Of a DNA stretch of 64,000 nucleotides, positions 36,435 to 45,548 are shown piece by piece (positions within the stretch are counted from its first letter, which is position 1; the number at the start of each line of letters is the position of its first letter). The stretch is from NCBI RefSeq assembly GCF_900074915.1, contig NZ_LT222319.1, forward strand, positions 4,249,001 through 4,313,000, in the 5' to 3' direction. The notes under the pieces are model-generated. The model worked only from the letters and a program-made list of their open reading frames with translations. It was not told the DNA's origin and searched no databases. A program made the position numbers and the translations under genes. The DNA is from Pseudomonas cerasi. GTDB lineage: Bacteria > Pseudomonadota > Gammaproteobacteria > Pseudomonadales > Pseudomonadaceae.

Positions 36435-37559
36435 ATGACTAAGGGTACCAATAAGCTTTCAAGGCTGTTTGCCGCACTGGTTATGGCGGGGGTTGCCAGC
36501 CATTCGTTCGCAGCTGACACCATCAAGATCGGCATCGCCGGCCCCAAGACCGGCCCTGTCGCCGAATACGGCACCATGCAGTTCAATGGCGCCAAGATGG
36601 CCATCGAGCAGATCAACGCCAAAGGCGGCGTGGATGGCAAAAAGCTCGAAGCAGTCGAATACGATGATGCCTGCGATCCGAAACAGGCCGTTGCGGTCGC
36701 CAACAAAGTGGTCAACGACGGCGTTAAATACGTGGTCGGCCACCTCTGCTCCAGCTCCGCTCAGCCAGCGTCCGACGTTTACGAAGATGAAGGCATCATC
36801 ATGGTGACCCCGGCTGCCACCAGCCCGGAAATCACCGCGCGCGGCTACAAACTGGTGTTCCGCACCATCGGTCTCGACAGCGCCCAGGGTCCGGCCGCTG
36901 GCAACTACATTGCCGACGTCGCCAAGCCGAAAATCGTTGCAGTCATTCACGACAAGCAGCAGTACGGCGAAGGCATCGCGACAGCCGTCAAGCAGACGCT
37001 GGAGAAAAAAGGCGTCAAGGTTGCACTGTTCGAAGGCATCAACGCTGGCGACAAGGACTTCTCGTCGCTGATCGCCAAGCTCAAGCAGGCCAACGTCGAC
37101 TTCGTCTACTACGGCGGCTACCACCCTGAGCTGGGCCAGATCCTGCGTCAGTCCAAGGAAAAAGGCCTGAACGCCAAATTCATGGGCCCTGAAGGCGTCG
37201 GCAACGAGTCGATCTCGCAAATCGCGGGCGATGCTTCGGAAGGCCTGCTGGTCACCCTGCCAAAATCCTTCGACCAGGACCCGGCCAACCAGGCGCTGAC
37301 CGAAGCCTTCAAGGCCAAGAGCCAGGATCCGAGCGGCCCGTTCGTGTACCCGTCCTACTCCGCCGTGCAGGTCATTGCTGACGGCATCGCGGCCGCCAAG
37401 TCCGAAGACACCGCCAAGGTGGCCGCTGCCATCCATGCCGGTACCTTCAAAACGCCAATGGGCGAGCTGAGCTACGACGAAAAAGGTGACCTGAAGAACT
37501 TCCAGTTCGTGGTCTACGAGTGGCATTTCGGCAAACCCAAGACCGAAGCCGCCAAATAA
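36435..37559 (+). CDS. braC: Branched-chain amino-acid ABC transporter, periplasmic binding protein
   Basis: 374 residues from the ATG at 36435 (GTGGAG ahead). The Sec signal peptide ends at SHSFA-ADTIKIG. The mature protein is a LIVBP-type type I periplasmic binding protein: IKIGIAGPKTGPVAEYG, VVGHLCSSSAQPASDVY (with the pair of conserved cysteines CD...C), ATSPEITARGYKLVFRTIG and DFVYYGGYHPELGQIL. It captures leucine, isoleucine, valine and probably alanine/threonine for the membrane complex encoded just downstream. A terminator separates it from braD. Confidence 0.95.
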   Translation: MTKGTNKLSRLFAALVMAGVASHSFAADTIKIGIAGPKTGPVAEYGTMQFNGAKMAIEQINAKGGVDGKKLEAVEYDDACDPKQAVAVANKVVNDGVKYVVGHLCSSSAQPASDVYEDEGIIMVTPAATSPEITARGYKLVFRTIGLDSAQGPAAGNYIADVAKPKIVAVIHDKQQYGEGIATAVKQTLEKKGVKVALFEGINAGDKDFSSLIAKLKQANVDFVYYGGYHPELGQILRQSKEKGLNAKFMGPEGVGNESISQIAGDASEGLLVTLPKSFDQDPANQALTEAFKAKSQDPSGPFVYPSYSAVQVIADGIAAAKSEDTAKVAAAIHAGTFKTPMGELSYDEKGDLKNFQFVVYEWHFGKPKTEAAK

Positions 37560-37577
37560 GCTGCTTGCATCAACCCT

Positions 37578-37611
37578 CAAAGCCCACTGCCAGCGCAGTG
37601 GGCTTTGTTTT
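37578..37611 (+). terminator. Intercistronic rho-independent terminator between braC and braD
   Basis: CAAAGCCCACTG and CAGTGGGCTTTG are perfect 12-bp arms (37578-37589, 37596-37607) followed by TTTTA. It begins 18 bases after the braC stop. Partial readthrough would give more binding protein than permease, a usual arrangement for ABC importers. Confidence 0.85.
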
Positions 37612-37786
37612 ACGAATCCAGGCCCGTACGCACGTTTCGGCGACCCGAACGGCGTGCACGAGGCCCCCTGAAAATCTTAAAACCGTCAACAGCGGTTCCC
37701 TGGCAGCGCAACAGGCTACGCATCCACAGAATGCCACCCCGGCGCAGGTCAGAGAAATGCAGATCAGGTTTTTAGGAGCGCGGTAA

Positions 37787-38710
37787 ATGCCCGAGTTATT
37801 CCACTACATGCAGCAGCTGGTCAATGGCCTGACCATTGGCAGTACGTATGCATTGATCGCCATCGGTTACACGATGGTGTACGGCATCATCGGAATGATC
37901 AACTTCGCCCATGGCGAGGTGTACATGATCGGTTCCTATGTAGCTTTCATGGCACTCGCCGGCCTGGCGATGCTGGGGATTCACAGCCTGCCGTTGCTGA
38001 TGATTGCCGGTTTTGCCGCTGCGATCATCGTGACCAGTGCCTATGGATACAGCATCGAGCGTTTGGCCTACCGTCCGTTGCGCAACAGCAACCGTCTGAT
38101 TCCACTGATTTCTGCCATCGGCATGTCGATCTTTCTGCAGAACTCGGTCCAGCTTTCCCAGGGCTCGGGCAACTTCGCCATCCCCAACCTGCTACCCGGC
38201 AGCCTCTCGTTCGGGCCCGGTGGCGCAGAGGAAGTGCTGATTTCCTACATGCAGATCGTGGTGTTCGTCGTCACCCTGGTGGCCATGACCGGCCTGACCC
38301 TGTTCATTTCCCGCTCGCGAATGGGCCGCGCCTGCCGCGCCTGCGCCGAGGACATGAAGATGGCCAATCTGCTGGGCATCAACACCAACAACATCATCGC
38401 CCTGACCTTCGTGGTCGGTGCGGCACTGGCCGCTGTCGCCGCCATGCTGCTGAGCATGCAATATGGCGTGATCAACCCCAACGCCGGCTTCCTCGTCGGC
38501 CTGAAAGCCTTCACGGCTGCGGTACTGGGCGGTATCGGTTCGATCCCGGGTGCCGTGCTCGGTGGCCTGGTGCTGGGCGTCGCCGAAGCCTTCGGTGCCG
38601 ACATTTTTGGTGATCAGTACAAGGACGTCGTAGCTTTCGGCCTGCTGGTCCTGGTGCTGCTGTTCCGACCGACCGGCATTCTGGGTCGTCCGGAGGTTGA
38701 GAAAGTATGA
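37787..38710 (+). CDS. braD: Branched-chain amino-acid ABC permease BraD (LivH)
   Basis: 307 residues, highly hydrophobic with about eight membrane helices. The LivH signature runs through NGLTIGSTYALIAIGYTMVYG, INFAHGEVYMIGSY near the N-terminus and FTAAVLGGIGSIPGAVLGG near the C-terminus. It pairs with BraE to form the inner-membrane channel. AGGAGCGCGGTAA precedes the start. Its stop overlaps the braE start (ATGA). Confidence 0.95.
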   Translation: MPELFHYMQQLVNGLTIGSTYALIAIGYTMVYGIIGMINFAHGEVYMIGSYVAFMALAGLAMLGIHSLPLLMIAGFAAAIIVTSAYGYSIERLAYRPLRNSNRLIPLISAIGMSIFLQNSVQLSQGSGNFAIPNLLPGSLSFGPGGAEEVLISYMQIVVFVVTLVAMTGLTLFISRSRMGRACRACAEDMKMANLLGINTNNIIALTFVVGAALAAVAAMLLSMQYGVINPNAGFLVGLKAFTAAVLGGIGSIPGAVLGGLVLGVAEAFGADIFGDQYKDVVAFGLLVLVLLFRPTGILGRPEVEKV

Positions 38711-39972
38711 GCAAGTCCTTCAAGCAGGCGCTGTTCAGCGCCGCACTGGTCTGGGCCGTGGCCTATCCGGTGTTCGGTCTGAAACTGGCCTTTTCCGGCG
38801 TCACCCTGCAAGTGCAGAACGCCAGCCCGCTGACCCTGACCATCATTGCCGTGTGTTCGGTCCTGCTGTTTCTGCGCGTATTGTTTGCCGAGCAGATCAG
38901 CGGCCTGCGTCGCGGCTCCGACAAGCCGCTGATCCCGCAAAAGACCAGCGACTTTCTGACCCAGCCGAAAACCCAGCGCTGGGGCCTCGCGGCGCTCATA
39001 GTGCTTGCGTTCATCTGGCCATTTTTCGGGTCGCGCGGTGCGGTGGACATTGCCACGCTGATCCTGATCTACGTGATGCTCGGCCTCGGCCTGAACATCG
39101 TAGTCGGCCTGGCAGGTCTGCTTGACCTGGGCTATGTCGGTTTCTATGCGGTCGGTGCCTACAGCTATGCCCTGCTGTCGCACTACTACGGACTCGGTTT
39201 CTGGATCTGCCTGCCGATCGCGGGGTTGATGGCGGCGCTGTTCGGACTCCTGCTGGGCTTTCCGGTGTTGCGTCTGCGCGGCGACTATCTGGCTATCGTG
39301 ACGCTGGGCTTCGGCGAGATTATCCGTATCTTCCTGCGTAACCTGACCGATATCACCGGCGGCCCGAACGGCATCAGCAACATCGAAAAGCCGACCCTCT
39401 TCGGTCTGACCTTTGAGCGCAAGGCCGCTGAGGGCATGCAGACCTTCCACGAGTTCTTCGGCCTGCCGTACAACTCGATCAACAAGGTCATCTTCCTCTA
39501 CCTGATCGCCCTGCTGCTGGCACTGGCAGCGTTGTTCGTCATCAATCGCCTGCTGCGCATGCCGATCGGCCGGGCCTGGGAAGCCTTGCGCGAAGACGAA
39601 ATCGCCTGTCGTGCACTGGGTCTGAATCCGACCGTGATCAAGCTCTCGGCGTTCACCCTTGGCGCTGCGTTCGCAGGTTTCGCAGGCAGCTTCTTTGCCG
39701 CGCGTCAGGGCCTGATCACCCCGGAATCGTTCACCTTCATCGAGTCGGCAATCATCCTGGCCATCGTCGTGCTGGGTGGCATGGGCTCGCAATTGGGTGT
39801 GATCCTGGCAGCCATCTTGATGATCCTGTTGCCCGAGCTGATGCGTGAGTTCAGTGACTACCGCATGCTGATGTTCGGCGCGCTGATGGTGCTGATGATG
39901 ATCTGGCGCCCACAAGGCTTCCTGCCGATGCAGCGCCCCGAAATGAAATTGAAAGCGGAGCAGTCGAAATGA
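38707..39972 (+). CDS. braE: Branched-chain amino-acid ABC permease BraE (LivM)
   Basis: 421 residues, longer than BraD because of an N-terminal extension with extra helices, as usual for LivM/BraE. The core motif is GLLDLGYVGFYAVGAYSYALL and the EAA-like loop RLPIG-type MPIGRAWEALREDEIACRALG is complete, followed by FAGSFFAARQGLITPESFTF. The start overlaps the braD stop by four bases and the stop overlaps the braF start by four, so translation is coupled. Confidence 0.95.
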   Translation: MSKSFKQALFSAALVWAVAYPVFGLKLAFSGVTLQVQNASPLTLTIIAVCSVLLFLRVLFAEQISGLRRGSDKPLIPQKTSDFLTQPKTQRWGLAALIVLAFIWPFFGSRGAVDIATLILIYVMLGLGLNIVVGLAGLLDLGYVGFYAVGAYSYALLSHYYGLGFWICLPIAGLMAALFGLLLGFPVLRLRGDYLAIVTLGFGEIIRIFLRNLTDITGGPNGISNIEKPTLFGLTFERKAAEGMQTFHEFFGLPYNSINKVIFLYLIALLLALAALFVINRLLRMPIGRAWEALREDEIACRALGLNPTVIKLSAFTLGAAFAGFAGSFFAARQGLITPESFTFIESAIILAIVVLGGMGSQLGVILAAILMILLPELMREFSDYRMLMFGALMVLMMIWRPQGFLPMQRPEMKLKAEQSK

Positions 39973-40736
39973 GCCGCCCATTACTGCAAGCCACTGGCTT
40001 GAGCATGCGTTTTGGCGGCCTGCTGGCGGTCAATGGCGTTGCCCTGACCGTCAATCAGGGGCAGGTCGTATCGATGATCGGCCCCAATGGCGCCGGCAAG
40101 ACGACAGTTTTCAATTGCCTGACCGGTTTCTACCGGCCAAGCGCGGGCACGATTCTGCTGGACGGTGAGCCGATCCAGGGCCTGGCTGGCCATCAGATCG
40201 CGCGCAAGGGCGTGGTGCGTACGTTCCAGAACGTGCGCCTGTTCAAGGAAATGACTGCCGTGGAAAACCTGCTGGTTGCCCAGCACCGGCATTTGAACAC
40301 CAACTTCCTGTCCGGCCTGTTCAAGACGCCCGCGTTCCGCCGCAGCGAACGTGAAGCCATGGACTACGCCGAGCACTGGCTTGAGGCGGTCAACCTCCGG
40401 GAGTTCGCCAACCGCCCTGCCGGGACGCTGGCCTACGGTCAGCAACGCCGCCTGGAAATCGCCCGCTGCATGATGACGCGCCCGCGCATTCTGATGCTCG
40501 ACGAACCGGCGGCGGGTCTGAACCCCAGAGAAACCGATGATCTGAAAGCGCTGATCGGCGTGTTGCGCAGCGAGCACAACGCTACGGTCCTGTTGATCGA
40601 GCACGACATGAAACTGGTAATGAGCATTTCCGACCACATCGTGGTGATCAATCAGGGCACGCCTCTGGCCGATGGCACTCCGGAACAGATTCGTGACAAT
40701 CCCGATGTGATCAAAGCCTACCTGGGGGAAGCGTAA
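39969..40736 (+). CDS. braF: Branched-chain amino-acid ABC ATPase BraF (LivG)
   Basis: 255 residues. Walker A IGPNGAGKTTVFNCLTG, signature-region LAYGQQRRLEIARCM, Walker B RILMLDEPAAGLNP and switch His in LLIEHDMKLVM are intact. LivG-type ATPases have the AYGQQRRLE signature in place of LSGGQ. It forms a heterodimer with BraG to power uptake. It follows braE with a four-base overlap and abuts braG with no gap. Confidence 0.95.
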   Translation: MSRPLLQATGLSMRFGGLLAVNGVALTVNQGQVVSMIGPNGAGKTTVFNCLTGFYRPSAGTILLDGEPIQGLAGHQIARKGVVRTFQNVRLFKEMTAVENLLVAQHRHLNTNFLSGLFKTPAFRRSEREAMDYAEHWLEAVNLREFANRPAGTLAYGQQRRLEIARCMMTRPRILMLDEPAAGLNPRETDDLKALIGVLRSEHNATVLLIEHDMKLVMSISDHIVVINQGTPLADGTPEQIRDNPDVIKAYLGEA

Positions 40737-41438
40737 ATGCTGCAGTTCGAAAACGTTTCCACCTTCTACGGCAAGATCCAGGCGCTGCACAACGTCAACG
40801 TGGAAGTGCGTCAGGGTGAAATTGTCACCCTGATTGGTGCCAACGGTGCCGGCAAGTCCACCCTTTTGATGACCCTGTGCGGCTCACCACGCGCCCACAG
40901 CGGCAGTATTCGCTATATGGGTGAGGAACTGGTCGGGCTGGAGTCGTCGATCATCATGCGCAAGAGCATTGCCGTGGTGCCGGAAGGCCGTCGGGTGTTT
41001 GCGCGTCTGACCGTTGAAGAGAACCTGGCGATGGGCGGCTTCTTCACGGAAAAGGCTGATTATCAGGAACAGATGGACAAGGTCCTGCAGCTCTTTCCAC
41101 GCCTCAAGGAACGCTTCAATCAGCGCGGCGGCACCATGTCCGGTGGCGAGCAACAGATGCTGGCCATCGGTCGAGCACTGATGAGCAAGCCCAAGCTGTT
41201 GTTGCTGGACGAGCCTTCGCTGGGTCTGGCGCCGATCATCATCCAGCAGATTTTCGAGATCGTCGAACAGCTGCGCCGCGATGGCGTGACGGTGTTTCTA
41301 GTCGAACAGAACGCCAACCAGGCCCTGAAAGTCGCCGACCGCGCCTACGTACTGGAAAACGGCCGCGTGGTCATGCAGGGCACAGGCGAAGAACTGCTGG
41401 TCGATCCGAAAGTGCGGGACGCGTATCTGGGAGGGTAA
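40737..41438 (+). CDS. braG: Branched-chain amino-acid ABC ATPase BraG (LivF)
   Basis: 233 residues. Walker A IGANGAGKSTLLMTLCG, signature MSGGEQQMLAIGRAL, Walker B LLLLDEPSLGLAP and switch His replaced by Gln in FLVEQNANQALK, which is normal for LivF. Last gene of the braCDEFG operon. The start directly follows the braF stop. Confidence 0.95.
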   Translation: MLQFENVSTFYGKIQALHNVNVEVRQGEIVTLIGANGAGKSTLLMTLCGSPRAHSGSIRYMGEELVGLESSIIMRKSIAVVPEGRRVFARLTVEENLAMGGFFTEKADYQEQMDKVLQLFPRLKERFNQRGGTMSGGEQQMLAIGRALMSKPKLLLLDEPSLGLAPIIIQQIFEIVEQLRRDGVTVFLVEQNANQALKVADRAYVLENGRVVMQGTGEELLVDPKVRDAYLGG

Positions 41439-41551
41439 GCGCACGCCACGCCCCTATAGGCCGAAACGGTTTTGCAGGAGCGAATCGGGTGACGTTTCGC
41501 TTGTTCGCGAAGGCGTTCGTTTAAACGATGTATTTTCGTCGAACAAAACGG

Positions 41552-41578
41552 CCCTTTCGCGAACACGTTCGCTCCTAC
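41552..41578 (-). repeat. REP-like element after braG
   Basis: TTTCGCGAACACGTTCGCTCC and its surroundings match the pseudomonad REP head (GGAGCGAACGTGTTCGCGAA on the minus strand). A degenerate partner in opposite orientation, GCAGGAGCGAATCGGGTGAC, is at 41474-41493. The pair lies in the 256-base gap before the lipoprotein gene. Confidence 0.55.
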
Positions 41579-41694
41579 CGTCAGCGTCAAACCTGAACTA
41601 CAGTCAAAGCCACTGCTCGCGCGATAAGCATCCCGACCCTTGTGATGCACCTCCAGTCTGAGTAACGTGGCGGCACTTGTCTGGAGACCACATC

Positions 41695-42375
41695 ATGTTC
41701 GCTGCCCGTTCCGTCCTCGTATTTGCTCTTCTACCGCTGTTTGCCGGGTGTCAGTTGCTCGGTAAACAGGCCGAGGAACCGAAGGTTTCCACGGCGGGCA
41801 TGCTCCGTATGCAGGGCGACCTGACCGGAGAAAACGGCCAGCTGCTGTTCAAGCCGTGTAACGAGCAGCGTCGCTACGTGGTCAAGGATCGCGGCAACAC
41901 CGGTATTCTGCAGGAAGCGGCCTCGCTGGCGGACAGCAAGGGCACGGTGTTTGCCGATCTGCGCGGCAGTTTTGCTGCGAGCAAGGCGGCCAACAGTGAC
42001 GGACAGCTGGATCTGCATCAGTTGTACCGCGTCGAGCGTCCCGGCCAGGCCTGTGAAGACCTCAATTTCAAACGCCTGACATTGCACGTCAATGGCAACA
42101 AGCCCGCCTGGAACGTCAATGTCAGCGGCAAGGGCATGGTTCTGGAGCGCGAGGGCGTTGCCCCACTGGCGTTGCCCTACGTGGAAGAGAAGCTGCCGGA
42201 CGGCAGTTTCAGCATCAGCAGTGAAGCCAACAACCAGCGCATCGAGATCTGGGTCGCGCCACAGCGCTGCGTCGACAGCGTCGACGGCTCGGTGCAACAC
42301 CTCACCGCAGAGCTGCGCATCAACGGCCAGGCCCAGCGTGGCTGCGGTTATTACGGCGGTTCGCGCGACGACTGA
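41695..42375 (+). CDS. COG3650-like outer-membrane lipoprotein
   Basis: 226 residues from the ATG at 41695 with CTGGAG ahead. A lipoprotein signal peptide ends in the lipobox LFAGC (Cys near 18); residues after Cys are Gln-Leu, so outer-membrane sorting is expected. The mature part contains paired cysteines (FKPCNEQRRYVV, GQACEDLNF, PQRCVDSVDG, QRGCGYYGG) and resembles COG3650/META-type domains in Pseudomonas. No function is established. Confidence 0.75.
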   Translation: MFAARSVLVFALLPLFAGCQLLGKQAEEPKVSTAGMLRMQGDLTGENGQLLFKPCNEQRRYVVKDRGNTGILQEAASLADSKGTVFADLRGSFAASKAANSDGQLDLHQLYRVERPGQACEDLNFKRLTLHVNGNKPAWNVNVSGKGMVLEREGVAPLALPYVEEKLPDGSFSISSEANNQRIEIWVAPQRCVDSVDGSVQHLTAELRINGQAQRGCGYYGGSRDD

Positions 42376-42472
42376 TCGCCCAGGCTCGCCGCCAAAGGGG
42401 TTCAGCGCTTATAATCGCCGGTTCTTGTAGTGCTGTCGGGCTGAACCTGCGGCCCGAAAACTGGACCCCTTA

Positions 42473-44086
42473 ATGTTACGAATCACCGAACTCAAGCTGC
42501 CGATCGATCATCCGGAAGAAGACCTGCGCGTTGCGCTCTTGAAGCACCTGGGTATCGACAGCGGCGAACTGCTGGACTTTACCCTCTTCAAACGCAGTTA
42601 CGACGCGCGCAAAAAGTCTTCCGAGCTGTGCTTCATCTACACCATCGACTTCCAGGTCAAGGATGAAGAGGCACTGTTGCGCAAGCTGGCCAATGACCGC
42701 CACGTCGGCCCGGCACCTGATGTCAGCTACAAAGTCGTCGGTCACGCTCCCGAGGGCCTGACAGAGCGTCCGATCGTCGTGGGTTTCGGACCCTGCGGCA
42801 TTTTTGCCGGGCTGCTGCTGGCGCAGATGGGCTTCAAGCCGATCATCCTCGAGCGCGGCACCGAAGTTCGCCAGCGCACCAAGGACACCTGGGCACTGTG
42901 GCGCAAAAACGTGCTCAACCCCGAATCCAACGTGCAGTTTGGCGAGGGCGGTGCCGGGACCTTTTCCGACGGCAAGCTTTACAGCCAGATCAAGGACCCG
43001 AAATTCATCGGCCGCAAGGTGCTGCACGAGTTCGTGAAGGCCGGCGCGCCGGAAGAAATCCTCTATGTCAGCAAGCCGCATATCGGCACGTTCCGCCTGA
43101 CGGGCGTGGTCGAGAACATGCGCCATCAGATCGAAGCACTGGGCGGCGAAGTGCGCTTTCAGCAGCGCGTGACCGACGTGATGATCGAGGATGGCCAATT
43201 GCTGGGCGTGCAGCTCGACAGCGGCGAGCAGATCGAGTCCCGGCACGTGATTCTGGCGCTGGGCCACAGTGCCCGTGACACCTTCCGCATGCTGCACGGC
43301 CGTGGCGTGTTCATGGAAGCCAAGCCGTTCTCGGTGGGCTTCCGCATCGAACACCCGCAATCGTTGATCGACCGCGCGCGACTGGGTAAATATGCCGGTC
43401 ACCCGAAGCTCGGCGCAGCCGATTACAAACTGGTGCACCACGCCAGCAACGGCCGCTCGGTCTACAGCTTCTGCATGTGCCCTGGCGGCACGGTCGTGGC
43501 AGCCACATCAGAGCCCGGCCGAGTGGTCACCAACGGCATGAGCCAATACTCACGCAACGAGCGCAATGCCAACTCGGGCATCGTGGTCGGTATCTCGCCG
43601 GAACAGGACTACCCTGGCAGCCCGCTGGCCGGTATCGAGTTGCAGGAGCGTCTGGAATCCCACGCCTATCTGCTCGGCGGCAGCAGCTACGAGGCTCCGG
43701 CGCAACTGGTCGGCGACTTCATTGCAGGCAGGGCCTCGACCGCTCTGGGCAGTGTTGAACCGTCCTACAAGCCGGGCGTGAAGCTGGTGGACCTTGCCGA
43801 GGCCCTGCCCGCCTTTGCCATTGAAGCTATTCGCGAAGCGTTGCCTGCGTTCGACAAGCAGATCAAAGGCTTCTCGCTGCACGACGCCGTGTTGACCGGC
43901 ATCGAAACCCGTACCTCGGCACCGCTGCGCATTACCCGCGGGCCGGCGCTGCAAAGCCTGAACACCAAAGGCCTTTACCCGGCCGGTGAAGGCGCTGGCT
44001 ATGCGGGCGGGATTCTCTCGGCTGGCGTGGACGGCATTCGGGTGGCTGAAGCGCTGGTGCGCGACATGCTGGGGATCGAGGGCTGA
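42473..44086 (+). CDS. NAD(P)/FAD-dependent oxidoreductase (COG2509 type)
   Basis: 537 residues. After an N-terminal RNA-binding-like region of about 95 residues comes a Rossmann FAD site RPIVVGFGPCGIFAGLLLAQMG, LERGTEVRQRTKDTW, then FGEGGAGTFSDGKLYSQI and a C-terminal FAD contact GLYPAGEGAGYAGGILSAGVDG. This layout is the uncharacterised FAD-dependent dehydrogenase family COG2509. The substrate is unknown; the protein is predicted cytoplasmic. The start is preceded by a TATAAT at 42410-42415 but no good -35. Confidence 0.85.
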   Translation: MLRITELKLPIDHPEEDLRVALLKHLGIDSGELLDFTLFKRSYDARKKSSELCFIYTIDFQVKDEEALLRKLANDRHVGPAPDVSYKVVGHAPEGLTERPIVVGFGPCGIFAGLLLAQMGFKPIILERGTEVRQRTKDTWALWRKNVLNPESNVQFGEGGAGTFSDGKLYSQIKDPKFIGRKVLHEFVKAGAPEEILYVSKPHIGTFRLTGVVENMRHQIEALGGEVRFQQRVTDVMIEDGQLLGVQLDSGEQIESRHVILALGHSARDTFRMLHGRGVFMEAKPFSVGFRIEHPQSLIDRARLGKYAGHPKLGAADYKLVHHASNGRSVYSFCMCPGGTVVAATSEPGRVVTNGMSQYSRNERNANSGIVVGISPEQDYPGSPLAGIELQERLESHAYLLGGSSYEAPAQLVGDFIAGRASTALGSVEPSYKPGVKLVDLAEALPAFAIEAIREALPAFDKQIKGFSLHDAVLTGIETRTSAPLRITRGPALQSLNTKGLYPAGEGAGYAGGILSAGVDGIRVAEALVRDMLGIEG

Positions 44087-44164
44087 CCCCAGGAAACAGG
44101 GCGTTCGATACATCGTCTTCGTGAGCAATGGGCATGGTATTCACGCCCATTTACGCTTGGCAAT

Positions 44165-44196
44165 AAAAAACCCCGAGCATTGCGGCTCGGGGTTTT
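44165..44196. terminator. Bidirectional rho-independent terminator
   Basis: AAAAAA-CCCCGAGC-ATTGCG-GCTCGGGG-TTTT: perfect 8-bp GC stem with A and T tracts on both sides. It lies between the convergent FAD oxidoreductase and glycine-zipper lipoprotein genes and serves both. Confidence 0.92.
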
Positions 44197-44214
44197 GCTG
44201 TGCGGTGTTGCGGA

Positions 44215-44679
44215 TCAGTGAGTAACGCGGCTGGTGCCGTTGACGCTCATGATGCGCACACGCTCGCCGACCCGGAAAATCTCGTTTTCCTGAACCTGCT
44301 GCACGTAGGCACGCATGCTGCCGTCATCCTCACGCACGGTGATTTCAACACCTTGCGTACGGGTCAGGCCTTCCTCGGTCGCCGAACCCAGCAGGCCGCC
44401 GGCCACTGCGCCGATCACCGCTGCCACGATACTGCCGCGACCGCCACCGATAGCGCTGCCGCCCACACCACCAACGACTGCACCTGCCGCGCCGCCGATC
44501 GGGGTCTTGGTGCCCTCGATCTTGACCGGACGCAGGGATTCGATCGTTCCCATGCGAACTGTCTGTACGGTCCTGGCCTCGTCACGGGAGTAGGAATCAC
44601 CGGTCAGATTCGAGGTACAGCCGCCCATCATCAGTGCCATGGCAGTGAACGAAGCAACCAGAAGAGCAGACTTGCGCAT
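44215..44679 (-). CDS. Glycine-zipper 2TM-domain lipoprotein (SlyB/Pcp-like)
   Basis: 154 residues with a lipoprotein signal ending in the lipobox MMGGC-TSN. A glycine-zipper segment follows: PIGGAAGAVVGGVGGSAIGG and GSIVAAVIGAVAGGLLGSATEEG, typical of SlyB/PcP outer-membrane lipoproteins that span or pack against the membrane. The C-terminal domain (EITVREDDGSMRAYVQQVQ, FRVGERVRIM) is the small beta domain of the family. TGGAGATTCC precedes the ATG. Confidence 0.9.
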   Translation of the reverse strand: MRKSALLVASFTAMALMMGGCTSNLTGDSYSRDEARTVQTVRMGTIESLRPVKIEGTKTPIGGAAGAVVGGVGGSAIGGGRGSIVAAVIGAVAGGLLGSATEEGLTRTQGVEITVREDDGSMRAYVQQVQENEIFRVGERVRIMSVNGTSRVTH

Positions 44680-44826
44680 AAAAGGAATCTCCAGAGGAAT
44701 CAGTGGCCATTAGACTACCCGACAAAGGCGCTGTCACGGCCCCGAGCCCGCAAATTAAATTGATTCAGGCCTCATACAGCCACGGCCCGTATAACGCTCA
44801 GACGATTGGCCAGACGAATAATTCAA

Positions 44827-45474
44827 TCAGGGTGCAAGGCGCTCGCGTGTCCATCTGTCGTCTATCAAACGATAGTTCAAACGGTCGTGAAGTCGACTGG
44901 AGCGACCCTGCCAGAACTCGATCCGCTCGGGCAAGAGACGATAGCCACCCCAGTGCTCGGGGCAGTGTGGCTGGGTGTCTGCGAAGCGTTGTTCCGTCTG
45001 TCTGATCAGACCTTCCAGTTCGTCGCGATCGGCGATCACCCGACTTTGTGGCGAGGCCCATGCACCCAGACGGCTGCCCAGAGGGCGCACCTGGTAATAG
45101 GCGTCGGATTCTTGCGCAGAGACTTTCTCGACCCGCCCCTCGATACGCACCTGGCGCTCCAGTGTCGGCCAGAAGAAGGTCATCGCGGCAAATGGAAGTG
45201 CAGCGATCTGCTGGCCCTTGGCGCTTTCGTAGTTGGTGAAAAACGTAAAGCCCTGAGTGTCCAGGCCCTTGAGCAGCAGGACGCGGCAATGTGGACGTCC
45301 TTGCTCATCAACCGTCGCCAATGTCATGGCGTTAGCCTCGACCGGCGGTTGCTCGGTGTTCACCGCGTCGGCAAACCATGCATGAAAGAGTGCAAAGGGC
45401 TCGTCCGGCGATTGCGCTTCGGTCAACCCGTCGCGCGTGTAATCACGGCGCATATCGGCCAGGGTCTGGGTCAT
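44827..45474 (-). CDS. pdxH: Pyridoxine/pyridoxamine 5'-phosphate oxidase
   Basis: 215 residues, the normal PdxH length. Characteristic stretches are MRRDYTRDGLTEAQSPDEPFALFHAW at the N-terminus, GRPHCRVLLLKGLDTQGFTFFTNYESAKG at the FMN site, SRLGAWASPQSRVI, and the C-terminal PERIEFWQGRSSRLHDRLNYRL. The FMN enzyme makes pyridoxal 5'-phosphate from PNP or PMP in the cytoplasm. It stands alone on the minus strand. Confidence 0.96.
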   Translation of the reverse strand: MTQTLADMRRDYTRDGLTEAQSPDEPFALFHAWFADAVNTEQPPVEANAMTLATVDEQGRPHCRVLLLKGLDTQGFTFFTNYESAKGQQIAALPFAAMTFFWPTLERQVRIEGRVEKVSAQESDAYYQVRPLGSRLGAWASPQSRVIADRDELEGLIRQTEQRFADTQPHCPEHWGGYRLLPERIEFWQGRSSRLHDRLNYRLIDDRWTRERLAP

Positions 45475-45504
45475 GGTCTGGTTCCTGCGAGGTCACGGAT
45501 CGAC

Positions 45505-45537
45505 CCCACGCGAAGCGTCAGTGACGATCCGCGTGGG
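45505..45537 (-). terminator. Hairpin downstream of the OmpA-like gene
   Basis: CCCACGCG (45505-45512) pairs with CGCGTGGG (45530-45537), with an inner CGTCA/TGACG pair. It starts 12 bases past the OmpA-like stop on the minus strand. There is no T-run. Confidence 0.4.
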
Positions 45538-45548
45538 TGCTGACAGGC

